Below, piece by piece: positions 7,121-15,781 of a stretch of DNA of 64,000 bases. Within the stretch, counting starts at the first letter, position 1, and every line of letters starts with the position of its first letter. The position numbers were made by a program, and so were the translations under genes. The DNA comes from Xanthomonas sontii (GTDB lineage Bacteria; Pseudomonadota; Gammaproteobacteria; Xanthomonadales; Xanthomonadaceae), in assembly GCF_040529055.1 (NCBI RefSeq), contig NZ_CP132342.1, forward strand, positions 1,610,001 through 1,674,000, given 5' to 3'. A model generated the notes under the pieces. The model made no database searches, was not told the origin of the DNA, and saw only the letters and a list, made by a program, of their open reading frames with translations.

Positions 7121-7531
7121 CTAATCGCTACGGGTCGTGGTATTGCCATATGAGTCCGTGCTGCTGCGCGTCACGCTTCCGTCGTCGCCGCGGCAGGTCT
7201 TGTTGCCGTACGAATCCGAGGAGCAGCGAATCGTGTTGCCCCGGTCGTCACGGGTCGTGGTATTGCCGTAGGAGTCCGTGCTGCTGCGCGTCACGCTTCC
7301 GTCGTCGCCCCGGCAGGTCTTGTTGCCGTACGAGTCCGAGGAGCAGCGAATCACGTTGCCCTGGTCGTCACGGGTTGTGGTATTGCCGTAGGAGTCTTTG
7401 CTGGTGCGCGTCACGCTTCCGTCGTCGCCGCGGCACGTGGTGTTGCCGTAAGAGTCCGTCGAGCAGCGTGTTGTGTCGGCAAGTGCGCTCGACGTGGCCA
7501 GAAGTCCAATCAAAAGTGCGAGTGTGGTCAT
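7121..7531 (-). CDS. Secreted protein of tandem SYGN repeats
   Basis: 136 residues: a signal peptide (MTTLALLIGLLATSSALA) and then only repeats. Each unit is 40 residues (120 bp exactly) and contains two SYGN blocks, as in RCSSDSYGNKTCRGDDGS then VTRSSTDSYGNTTTRDD. Three units are present; the two C-terminal ones are almost identical in DNA (7141, 7261 and 7381 mark equivalent points). The DSYGN-TTR pattern recalls YD/RHS-like repeats but is shorter. Paired cysteines in each unit (six in total) would be oxidised in the periplasm. No function is known to me; its copy number could vary by recombination. Confidence 0.75.
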   Translation of the reverse strand: MTTLALLIGLLATSSALADTTRCSTDSYGNTTCRGDDGSVTRTSKDSYGNTTTRDDQGNVIRCSSDSYGNKTCRGDDGSVTRSSTDSYGNTTTRDDRGNTIRCSSDSYGNKTCRGDDGSVTRSSTDSYGNTTTRSD

Positions 7532-7768
7532 TTCATTTTGAAATCCCCTGTGTGTGTGGAGCGATCCAGCGCTTCCCAGTGTAGCCGTTGATCGTCAGTC
7601 AGGCAGGGCGCCCTATCGCCTTCGATCGCTCCTTGCCCCGTGACGTTTCAGCGTCTCCCGCTTCGTATTCAACGCAACGCGATCGATGCTGGATTGCGTG
7701 TCGATCTGGAGGCGAACTGTTGCGCAGCAGCATGCAACTCATCAAAAGGCGTGTTACTTCTAGCTTAG

Positions 7769-7782
7769 TTGGATCGATCCAA
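7769..7782. promoter_or_regulatory. LacI-type operator candidate upstream of GH92 gene 1
   Basis: TTGGATCGATCCAA is a perfect 14-bp palindrome centred on CG, as LacI-family operators are. A 12/14 match occurs at 12370-12383 before the TonB receptor. The LacI-family gene at 18302 is the likely binder. It lies in the roughly 500-base non-coding stretch 7532-8030, where nothing else was recognised. Confidence 0.55.
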
Positions 7783-8030
7783 AGCCGTTGATGCAGCGCA
7801 TCCTTGGGGGAGACGGCGGGTAGGGATCGCGTGCTACGCGTTTGCTGAGGCCTGCTCTTCCGTCCGCATGCAGCTGCGGACGTGAAGCGGTGCCGGATGC
7901 TGACTTGCGCTGCGATTCACCGGGTCGATCCGGTCCACGTTGCGTGCCTTCGCTGCGCGCCGTTGCCACCGGAGGTGCGTGACGCCACGCGTCGCGGCAC
8001 AGCCGATCGAGAGAGTTTGGGGAGACTGCC

Positions 8031-11000
8031 ATGCCAATCCGCCCGCGCTTCGCGCATCCGCCTGAGTCTTCGCGCCGATGGTTGGCGTCCGCCGCGGCGT
8101 CGGCGCTGTGGTGCGCGGGCAGCGGCGCGGCATGCGCGGCCGATCCCGGCTTCGCGTCTTCGTTCGAGCGGGGCGAACCTGCGCCAGCGTCGGCCACGCA
8201 GTCCGACAAAACAGGTCTCCAGGTCGCCATCGGCAATGGGCCCGAGCAGCCCTATGCGGCCAAGGCCGGCATGGGCTACACCGGGCTGCATGCGCTGCAC
8301 TATCGCGCCACTGCGGACGGGCGCGCGCAGCTGTTTGCGGTCGATCTGCCGGTGGAGCCGGACACGGTGCTGTCGTGGATGGTGCTGCCGGAGATCGTCG
8401 ACGGCGATACGGTGGCGTCGACCGGCGTGGCGGTGGATCTGCTGTTCGACGATGGGCGCCGCCTGTCCGAGTTGGGCGTGGAGGATCAGCATGGTGCGCT
8501 GGTCGGTGCGGCGGGGCAGGCGGCGTCGAAGACGCTGTATCCGCAGCAGTGGGCGTTCAAGCAGGTGCGGCTGGGTGAGGTGGCAGCCTTGCGCGGCAGG
8601 CGCATCCGTGCGATCGAGCTGCAGGTGCAGCCCGGCGCCGGCAAGCTGGCGTCGGGCTGGATCGACAATGTCGCGGTGCGACGCGAACCAGCGCCGCAGG
8701 CGGCGCGCCGGCCCAGCGACGAGGTGGTGACCACGCGCGGCACGCAGTCCAATGGCACGTTTTCGCGCGGCAACAACATCCCGGCCACGGCCATGCCGCA
8801 TGGCTTCAATTTCTGGGTGCCGGTGACCGATGCGGGTTCACTGAGCTGGCTGTACCGCTGGAACGAGCAGAACGGCGACGACAACCGGCCGCGGCTGCAG
8901 GCGCTGTCGATCAGTCACGAGCCCAGCCCGTGGATGGGCGATCGCCAGACCTTCCAGGTGATGCCCTCGTCCACGCGTGGGGTGCCGGAGGCGGACCGTG
9001 CGAAGCGTGCGTTGTCGTTCGGCCACGACCGCGAGGAGGCACGCCCGCATCTGTACCGGGTGGACTTCGACAACGGCATCCGCGCCGAGTTGGCGCCGAG
9101 CGAGCGGGCGGCGATCTTCCGCTTTCGCTTTCCCGAGGGCGGCGATGCCAACCTGCTTTTCGACAACGTCGACGCGCGTGGCGGGCTGACCCTGGACGCG
9201 GCGACGCAGACCCTGCGTGGCTATTCCGACACGCGTAGCGGCCTGTCCAATGGCGCCACGCGCTTGTTCGTGTATGCGCGCTTCGACCGTCCGTGGACGG
9301 CCAGCGGCAAGATCGCCACCGGGCGCCCGACCGGCTATGTGAAGTTCGCGCCGGGCGCGGACCGCACGGTGGTGATGCGCATCGCCACCTCGCTGATCTC
9401 GGTGGAGCAGGCGCAGCGCAATCTGCAGCAGGAGATCGGCGACGCCGGGTTCGAGCTGGTGCAGTCGCGTGCGCAGGACGCGTGGGACGCGGTGCTGGGC
9501 CGGGTACAGGTGCAAGGCGCCAGCCACGACCAGCGGGTCACGGTGTACTCCAATCTGTACCGGTTGTTCCTGTATCCCAACGTCGCCCACGAGAACCTCG
9601 GCGACGCGGCGCATCCGGATTGGCGGCATGCCGACCAGAACAGTTGGTCCAAGGACAACGCCGGCGGCGATGCCGAACGCACCGCGGCGCTGATCGTGCC
9701 GGGCAAGGTCTACGTCAACAACGGCTTCTGGGACACCTTCCGCACCAGTTGGCCGGCGTATGCACTGTTCGCGCCGGAGCAGGCCGGGGCGATGATCGAT
9801 GGTTTCCTGCAGCAGTACCGCGACGGCGGCTGGGTGGCGCGCTGGTCCTCGCCGGGCTATGCGGATCTGATGGTCGGCACCAGTTCCGATGTGGCCTTCG
9901 CCGATGCCTGGCTGAAGGGCGTGCGTGGGTTCGACGCGCACGAGGCCTATGCGGCGGCGCTGCGCAATGCCACGGTGGTGCCGCCGGTGTCGAACGTCGG
10001 CCGCAAGGGCCTGGCCCGCTCGATGTACCGCGGCTACGCGGCCAACGACGTGCACGAAGGGCTGTCGTGGACGTTGGAGGGTGCGCTCAATGATTTCGGC
10101 CTGGCGCAGATGGCGCAGGCACTGGCGGACCAGGAAAAAGAGCCGCAGCAGGCGCAGCGTTACCGCGAGGAAGCCGAGTACTTCCGGGCGCGTGCCACCG
10201 ATTACGTGTTCCTGTTCGACCCCGCCACCCGCTTCTTTCGCGGGCGCACGCCGGCTGGCCAGTGGAGTACGCCTGCGTCGAAGTTCGATCCGCGCGTATG
10301 GGGCGGCGACTACACCGAGGCCAATGCCTGGACCTTCGCCTTCACCACGCCGCACGACGCGGCCGGCCTGGCCGGGTTGCTGGGCGGCGAGGACGCCATG
10401 GCGGCCCGCCTGGACGAACTCTTCGCCACGCCGGAGACCGCAGACAGGCGCTTCGCCGGCAGCTACCGCGGCGTCATCCACGAGATGACCGAGGCGCGCG
10501 ACGTGCGCATGGGCATGTACGCGCACAGCAACCAGCCCTCGCATCATCTGCCGTGGATGTACGTGGCCGCGGGGCAGCCGTGGAAGACCCAGCGCCTCAC
10601 CCGCGAGGTGCTGCGCCGCCTGTACTTGGGCAGCGAGATCGGCCAGGGCTATCCGGGCGACGAGGACAACGGCGAGATGTCGGCGTGGTACCTGTTCGCC
10701 ATGCTCGGGCTGTATCCGCTGCGGATGGGCGCGCCGGAGTACGTGATCGGCTCGCCGGCGTTTCCGCGCGCCGAGGTCGATCTCGGCAACGGTCGCAAGC
10801 TTGTAGTGATCGCGCGCAACAACAGTGCGCGCAACGTGTACGTGCAGTCGCTCACGCTCAACGGCAAGCCGTGGAACACCGCCTGGCTGCGCCACCAGGA
10901 CATCGCCGACGGCGCCACGCTGGAGTTCGTGATGGGGGCGACGCCGTCGCGCTGGGGCAGCGGCGCGGACGCGTTGCCGCCGTCGCTGACGCCGCCGGGC

Positions 11001-11423
11001 AGCGCGCCGCGCGGGCTGGAGGATGTGGCGTCGCAGGCCGTGGCGGTGTCGTTGGAAGGGCAACCCAAGGCCACGGCACTGATCGACGACGATGCGACCA
11101 CGGCGCTGCCGCTGCCGGCTGGTGCCAGTGTCGACTTGCGCTTCACAGCGCCACAGCGCGCCACCCACTACACGCTGACCAGCGGCGATGCCGCGGTGTC
11201 CGGCCTGGCATGGACGCTGGAAGGCCGCAACGGAGACGGCGCTTGGACCACGCTGGACCAGCGACGCGCGCAGACATTCGCCTGGGCGCGGCAATTGCGG
11301 CCGTTCCGCATCGCCAAGCCCGGCGCGTACAGCGCCTACCGCCTGCGCCTGGAGGCGGGCAAGGACGTGGCGCTGGCCGAGATCGAATTGCTGCAGCCGG
11401 TGACGCGGCAGGCCATGCCGTGA
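8031..11423 (+). CDS. GH92 alpha-mannosidase with N-terminal and F5/8-type accessory domains
   Basis: 1130 residues. A long signal sequence ends near residue 36 (ACA-AD). Residues about 38-225 form a beta-rich domain of carbohydrate-binding type. The GH92 body follows, with SHEPSPWMGDRQTFQVMP, NNGFWDTFRTSWPAYALF, RWSSPGYADLMVGTSSD and GDEDNGEMSAWYLFAMLG. The last 130 residues look like a discoidin (F5/8 C) domain. GH92 enzymes are calcium-dependent exo-alpha-mannosidases acting on N-glycans and mannans. The protein is expected in the periplasm or outside. It is longer than the second GH92 at 15782, which has the catalytic part only. Confidence 0.9.
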   Translation: MPIRPRFAHPPESSRRWLASAAASALWCAGSGAACAADPGFASSFERGEPAPASATQSDKTGLQVAIGNGPEQPYAAKAGMGYTGLHALHYRATADGRAQLFAVDLPVEPDTVLSWMVLPEIVDGDTVASTGVAVDLLFDDGRRLSELGVEDQHGALVGAAGQAASKTLYPQQWAFKQVRLGEVAALRGRRIRAIELQVQPGAGKLASGWIDNVAVRREPAPQAARRPSDEVVTTRGTQSNGTFSRGNNIPATAMPHGFNFWVPVTDAGSLSWLYRWNEQNGDDNRPRLQALSISHEPSPWMGDRQTFQVMPSSTRGVPEADRAKRALSFGHDREEARPHLYRVDFDNGIRAELAPSERAAIFRFRFPEGGDANLLFDNVDARGGLTLDAATQTLRGYSDTRSGLSNGATRLFVYARFDRPWTASGKIATGRPTGYVKFAPGADRTVVMRIATSLISVEQAQRNLQQEIGDAGFELVQSRAQDAWDAVLGRVQVQGASHDQRVTVYSNLYRLFLYPNVAHENLGDAAHPDWRHADQNSWSKDNAGGDAERTAALIVPGKVYVNNGFWDTFRTSWPAYALFAPEQAGAMIDGFLQQYRDGGWVARWSSPGYADLMVGTSSDVAFADAWLKGVRGFDAHEAYAAALRNATVVPPVSNVGRKGLARSMYRGYAANDVHEGLSWTLEGALNDFGLAQMAQALADQEKEPQQAQRYREEAEYFRARATDYVFLFDPATRFFRGRTPAGQWSTPASKFDPRVWGGDYTEANAWTFAFTTPHDAAGLAGLLGGEDAMAARLDELFATPETADRRFAGSYRGVIHEMTEARDVRMGMYAHSNQPSHHLPWMYVAAGQPWKTQRLTREVLRRLYLGSEIGQGYPGDEDNGEMSAWYLFAMLGLYPLRMGAPEYVIGSPAFPRAEVDLGNGRKLVVIARNNSARNVYVQSLTLNGKPWNTAWLRHQDIADGATLEFVMGATPSRWGSGADALPPSLTPPGSAPRGLEDVASQAVAVSLEGQPKATALIDDDATTALPLPAGASVDLRFTAPQRATHYTLTSGDAAVSGLAWTLEGRNGDGAWTTLDQRRAQTFAWARQLRPFRIAKPGAYSAYRLRLEAGKDVALAEIELLQPVTRQAMP

Positions 11424-11488
11424 CCGCGTGCGAACGCGGTGAGCGCATCCTGCCTGCCGCGCCTGGCGGACGTAGTACGACGTACTAG

Positions 11489-12306
11489 GCTGTATCGACA
11501 TTCAGCGGTATTTTTTGGGGATGTCGAAGACCATCACGTCGCGGCCCAGCCGCTATGAATTGACCCAGAGCCAATGGGAGCGGATCGAAGACTTGCTTCC
11601 AGGCAAAGCCAGTGACCCGGGCCGCACAGCAGCGGACAACCGGACTTTCGTCAATGGCGTGCTGTGGGTGTTGCGCTCCGGCGCACGCTGGAGTGATCTG
11701 CCGCCGCGCTACGGGGCCTACAAAAGCGTGCACAAACGCTTTACCCGTTGGGCCGCCAAGGGCGTCTGGGAGCGGATTTTCCAGAGCCTGACTCGGGCTC
11801 GAGACAACGAGTACCTGATGATCGATAGCAGCATCGTCCGGGCGCATGCACAAGCGGCGACCGGAAAAGGGGGGCTTCGGACTCGGCTCTGGGGCGCTCC
11901 CGAGGAGGCCTGAGCACAAAGATCCACTTGGCCGTGGACAGCCAGGGCCGGCCGGTGCGGGTCGTGCTGACAGGTGGGCAGCGTAACGACATCACGCAAG
12001 CGCGCGCCTTGTTGGCCGGGTTCAAGCCGAAATATGTGCTAGCCGACAAGGGTTATGACAGTCGGGAACTGGTGGCGTTGATCAGGTCACGAGGCGCCAA
12101 GGCGGTGATCCCTCCACGCAGTTGCCAGCGGCCGCGCCGCTACGACAAAGCACGCTACCGGTTACGCAATCGCATCGAACGTTGCTTCGCCAAGCTCAAA
12201 CAGTTCCGCCGTATCGCCACGCGCTTCGATCGCAAGCCAACTCATTTCTTGGCTTTCCTGTATCTGGCCTCTATCCCAATGTGGCTGAAATGAATGTCGA
12301 TACAGC
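11489..12306 (+). mobile_element. IS5-family (IS427-group) insertion sequence, complete
   Basis: 818 bp bounded by perfect 16-bp inverted repeats beginning GCTGTATCGACATTCA. The flanks carry CTAG on both sides (11485-11488 and 12307-12310), a 4-bp target duplication of the YTAR type seen in the IS427 group. It could also be read as a 2-bp TA duplication with one base more in each repeat. It lies between the first GH92 gene and the TonB receptor promoter region. Confidence 0.9.
11521..12293 (+). CDS. IS5-family transposase, produced by -1 frameshift
   Basis: Two frames make one DDE transposase. Frame 1 starts at ATG 11521 (MSKTITSRPSRYELT), carries the first catalytic Asp in YLMIDSSIVRAH, and would stop near 11913. 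A slippery A4G6 run at 11865-11874 allows a -1 shift that yields ASDSALGRSRGGLSTKIHLAVD. Frame 2 carries the second Asp in VLADKGYDS and the Glu in RNRIERCFAKLKQFRRIATR, ending at 12293. Programmed frameshifting is known in this group, so the break is normal rather than decay. The element may still be able to move. Confidence 0.9.
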
Positions 12307-12369
12307 CTAGGCCTGTTGCGCGGCAACATGCGCTGCTGCATGGGCTGTGATACTTAGTTTTCCACAGTA

Positions 12370-12383
12370 TTAGAACGATCCAA
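12370..12383. promoter_or_regulatory. LacI-type operator candidate upstream of the TonB receptor
   Basis: TTAGAACGATCCAA matches the palindrome at 7769 in 12 of 14 positions. It is 158-171 bases before the receptor start and 64 bases after the IS end, so the IS did not separate it from the receptor gene. Confidence 0.45.
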
Positions 12384-12540
12384 TCGCATCTGCGCAGAAG
12401 GGGGAGGGAGACGTAGGGAAGCCGGCTTGCCGCAAGGGCGCCGGAGAGTTTTCGTGTCACACCGCGCGGGGTTCTCGCCCGATCCTTGGATCGATAGAAA
12501 CCCGCCGCAGCCGATCAATCTTTGGGAGAGGATGATTGAA

Positions 12541-15500
12541 ATGAACTGCATGCCATCCGCACGCAACCGCAGCACGCTGTCCGCCGGCATCGCCATCGCC
12601 TTGTTCGCGACGGCCGCCTCCACCACCGCCTTCGCCCAGCAGGCCGACGGCACGCCGGCCCCCACGGGTCAGGCCGAGGTAAAGGCCACCGACCTGGATG
12701 CGGTGACGGTCACCGGCTACCGCTACGCGATCGAGAAGAGCCTGGAGCAGAAGCGCAACGCCAACGCCGTGGTCGACGTGATCACCGCTGAGGACGTGGG
12801 CAAGTTCCCCGACAAGAACGTGGCCGATGCGCTGCAGCGCGTGCCCGGCGTGGTCATCACCCGCGACGGCGGCGAAGGCAAGAACGTCAGCGTACGCGGC
12901 CTGTCCTCGGAGCTGGTGCTGACCGAGTTGAACGGCAACTACATCGCCACCGCCGAGTCCAACGGCGACCCGACGCGCTCGTTCAACTACACGCTGCTGC
13001 CATCGAACCTGCTCGGCAGCGCCGAGCTGTACAAGACACCGGAAGCGCGCATCGACGAAGGTGGCATCGGCGGCACGGTGATCCTGCAGACGCGGCGCCC
13101 GCTGGAGCTGGAGCCCAACTCCGGCTTCCTGTCTGCCGAGGGCGTGTGGTCGGACAGCAGCAAGAAGACCGACGGCCAGTTCTCCGGCTCGTACTCGTGG
13201 CACGACCAGGACAACCGCTTCGGCGTGTTCGTCGGCTACACGCAGCAGAAGCGCACCGCGCGCACGCTCAACGCCAGTACCGAGAGCTGGCAGTGGTACG
13301 GCCGCGACGAAGGCGGCCCGGCGGTCGACGTCAACGGCAATCCGTCGGACTTCAACGCCAACTGGTGGGGCGGCACCGGCTTCTGGGACCAGAACGGCAA
13401 GTACTACACTCGCTTCATGATGCCGACGGCCGTCAGCCTGGACGTCAAGCAGGAGGAACGCGAGCGCAAGGGCGGTCAGCTGACCTTCCAGTTCAAGCCC
13501 ACCGACGACCTGACCCTGACCGCGAACTACTTCCGCTTCGATCTGTCGCAGAACTCGCAGACCAACACGGTCAAGATCCCCGAGTGGAACATCGCCCGCT
13601 ACTACGGCGACGGCAACTGGCGCGGCGGCCGCCTGCTCGACGGGCTGCAGTTCGATCCAAGCGGCACCATCGTCACCGGCGCCAATTACAGCCTGCATCC
13701 GGGCAAGGCCTACTACTGCAGCGAGGCGCAGGCCGCCGCCGCTGGCCTGCCGCCGGGCGGCTGGGGCTCGGACGACTGCACGGTGCCCACGCCGCAGATC
13801 ACCGGCAGCTACAACATCGAGAAGTCGCTGTCGCAGACGGTGGACCTGGGCGGCGAGTGGCGCGGCGAGAAGGTGGACGTGTCGTTCAAGGCCGGCCGCA
13901 CCTGGGCCAAGGGCGGGCCGGAACTGCAGTTCTCGCTGCCGATCAAGCCGCGCCGGCAGAACGCCGACGGCAGTTGGAGCAACGGCAACTTCACCAGCGC
14001 CTGGGACCTGACCGGCACGCCGACCATGATCTTCTCGCCGGAACTGATGCAGAACCTGCGCGACGGCATCCTGCAGGTCGACCTGGGTTCGACCGGCTCG
14101 TCCTGGACCCGCAACACCAACCAGCAGCAGTACGCGCAGATCGATACCACCTGGCACATGGACGGCGAGTTCTTCGACTCGCTGCAGTTCGGCCTCAAGC
14201 GCCGCGACGGCGGCATCCACCGCAACACCGGCAACAACTACTGGGTGTGCCCGGGCACCGACCCGAGCGACTACAACAACCGCTACTGGAACGGGCGCTG
14301 CAACGCGCTGGCCACGCAGTTCTCGCCGGATCTGCTGTTCCCGCTGGACAACCTGGCCGGCGGGGTGAAGTCCAGCGCGTTCCCGGCGATCAACTTCCCG
14401 GGCTACATCGGCTACTTGAACAACACCTACGGCGCGATGCAGACCCGTAACGAAGACAACTTCGTCTACAACGTCGACGAGAAGATCTATTCGACCTACC
14501 TGCAGCTCAACTTCCATACCGAGCGCCTGCGCGGCAACGTCGGCGTGCGGGTGGCGCGCACCGGTCAGCATGCCGATTCCACCGACAAGGTGACCGCCTA
14601 CAACGATTATTTCTTCGATGGTGCCGACGGCAATCCGCTGGCCTGTCAGCAGGGCGCGGCCATGCCCGCGGGCGCGCCAGCCGATACCTACTGCGGCACC
14701 GAAGGCTATTGGCGGCTGTCCGACACCGAGCAGCGCACCGAGTCGTTCGTGGTCAGTGCGCTGGACCGCAAGTACACCGACGTGCTGCCGAGCTTCAACC
14801 TGGCCTACGACCTGACCGAGAACCTGCTGCTGCGTGCGGCGGCGTCGAAGGTGATCGCGCGGCCCAGCTACAACGCCATCGCCGCGCCCGGCAGCCTGGA
14901 GTACTACAGCCCGGAATACGTGGCCGACCGGCGCCTGACCGGCGGCGCCAGCGAGCAGGGCTGGTACGGTTCGGGCAGCAACAAGAAGCTGGAGCCGTAC
15001 AAGGCCAACCAGTTCGACCTGGGGCTGGAGTGGTACTTCCAGCCGGGCTCGGTGGCGGGCGTGGGGCTGTTCCGCAAGAACGTGGAGAACTTCTCGGTCG
15101 ACGTGATCAGCGACGTCAACATGCTGATCAACGGCCAGACGGTCACGGTGCAGAACTACAGCACCAAGGCCGGCGGCCAGGACGCGGTGTCGCAGGGCGT
15201 GGAGCTGTACGCGCAGCACACGCTGCCCTCCGGCCTCGGCGTGCAGTTCAACTACACCTACAACGATGCCAGCAAGGCCGCGGTGCGGCTGGAGGACGGC
15301 ACCGAGGTCGGCAAGACCTCGATGCCGGGCAGCGCCAAGAACCAGACCAACCTCACCGTGTTCTACGAGACCGACCGCCTGCTGCTGCGCGCCTCGTACA
15401 ACCGTCGCGGCGAGCTGGTGCAGGGCCTGGTCAACGGCTTGAACGTCTACGAGGAACCGTACTACCAGATCGATCTGAATGCGGCGTACAACATCACCCC

Positions 15501-15642
15501 GGCGCTCAGTCTCACCGCGTCGGTGCTGAATTTGACCAAGCAGGAGTCGCGCCAGCACCTGGGCGACGACACCCGGACGCGCTTCTACACCGGCGGCTAC
15601 GCCGGGCGGCTGGCGTACCTGGGGCTGACCTACAAGTTCTAG
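12541..15642 (+). CDS. TonB-dependent receptor, probably for mannose-containing glycans
   Basis: 1033 residues. ATG 12541 gives a clean signal peptide ending AFAQQ; ATG 12532 is possible. The N-terminal plug spans about residues 50-180: LDAVTVTGYRYAIEKSLEQKR, DVGKFPDKNVADALQRVPGV and NVSVRGLSSELVLTELNG. The remainder is a 22-strand barrel ending in the terminal aromatic typical of BamA substrates (LAYLGLTYKF). There is no extra N-terminal signalling domain, so it is a transporter rather than a transducer. Its place between two GH92 mannosidases and a LacI regulator suggests uptake of mannosyl oligosaccharides; the ligand is inference. Confidence 0.9.
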   Translation: MNCMPSARNRSTLSAGIAIALFATAASTTAFAQQADGTPAPTGQAEVKATDLDAVTVTGYRYAIEKSLEQKRNANAVVDVITAEDVGKFPDKNVADALQRVPGVVITRDGGEGKNVSVRGLSSELVLTELNGNYIATAESNGDPTRSFNYTLLPSNLLGSAELYKTPEARIDEGGIGGTVILQTRRPLELEPNSGFLSAEGVWSDSSKKTDGQFSGSYSWHDQDNRFGVFVGYTQQKRTARTLNASTESWQWYGRDEGGPAVDVNGNPSDFNANWWGGTGFWDQNGKYYTRFMMPTAVSLDVKQEERERKGGQLTFQFKPTDDLTLTANYFRFDLSQNSQTNTVKIPEWNIARYYGDGNWRGGRLLDGLQFDPSGTIVTGANYSLHPGKAYYCSEAQAAAAGLPPGGWGSDDCTVPTPQITGSYNIEKSLSQTVDLGGEWRGEKVDVSFKAGRTWAKGGPELQFSLPIKPRRQNADGSWSNGNFTSAWDLTGTPTMIFSPELMQNLRDGILQVDLGSTGSSWTRNTNQQQYAQIDTTWHMDGEFFDSLQFGLKRRDGGIHRNTGNNYWVCPGTDPSDYNNRYWNGRCNALATQFSPDLLFPLDNLAGGVKSSAFPAINFPGYIGYLNNTYGAMQTRNEDNFVYNVDEKIYSTYLQLNFHTERLRGNVGVRVARTGQHADSTDKVTAYNDYFFDGADGNPLACQQGAAMPAGAPADTYCGTEGYWRLSDTEQRTESFVVSALDRKYTDVLPSFNLAYDLTENLLLRAAASKVIARPSYNAIAAPGSLEYYSPEYVADRRLTGGASEQGWYGSGSNKKLEPYKANQFDLGLEWYFQPGSVAGVGLFRKNVENFSVDVISDVNMLINGQTVTVQNYSTKAGGQDAVSQGVELYAQHTLPSGLGVQFNYTYNDASKAAVRLEDGTEVGKTSMPGSAKNQTNLTVFYETDRLLLRASYNRRGELVQGLVNGLNVYEEPYYQIDLNAAYNITPALSLTASVLNLTKQESRQHLGDDTRTRFYTGGYAGRLAYLGLTYKF

Positions 15643-15781
15643 GCTGCAGCCTGTCGTGCCCATGCCTGCCGCGCGGCGGTCGGCATGGGCGCGATGGTCC
15701 GGCGACGGCTGGGCCAACGTTTTCGCCGTCCACGACCGCGCCGTCGCGCTTGCCGCGGTCGTCCACTACAGGATCCATCGC

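Noticed and set aside
7121..7531. 120-bp repeats considered as a CRISPR array
   Set aside because: Units are directly adjacent with no unique spacers, and the frame is open with a signal peptide.
8838..11501. An 887-codon open frame antisense to the first GH92 gene
   Set aside because: It is the mirror of a strongly conserved gene in high-GC DNA, where antisense frames stay open by codon bias. Its translation is Arg/His/Gln-rich with no domain.
11521..12293. IS5-family transposase frameshift as a sign of decay
   Set aside because: The break lies on an A4G6 slippery run and a -1 shift gives the conserved family sequence, as expected for programmed frameshifting.
12457..15717. A 1086-codon open frame antisense to the TonB receptor
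   Set aside because: Same reason; the sense strand encodes a textbook receptor, and the antisense product has no recognisable motif.
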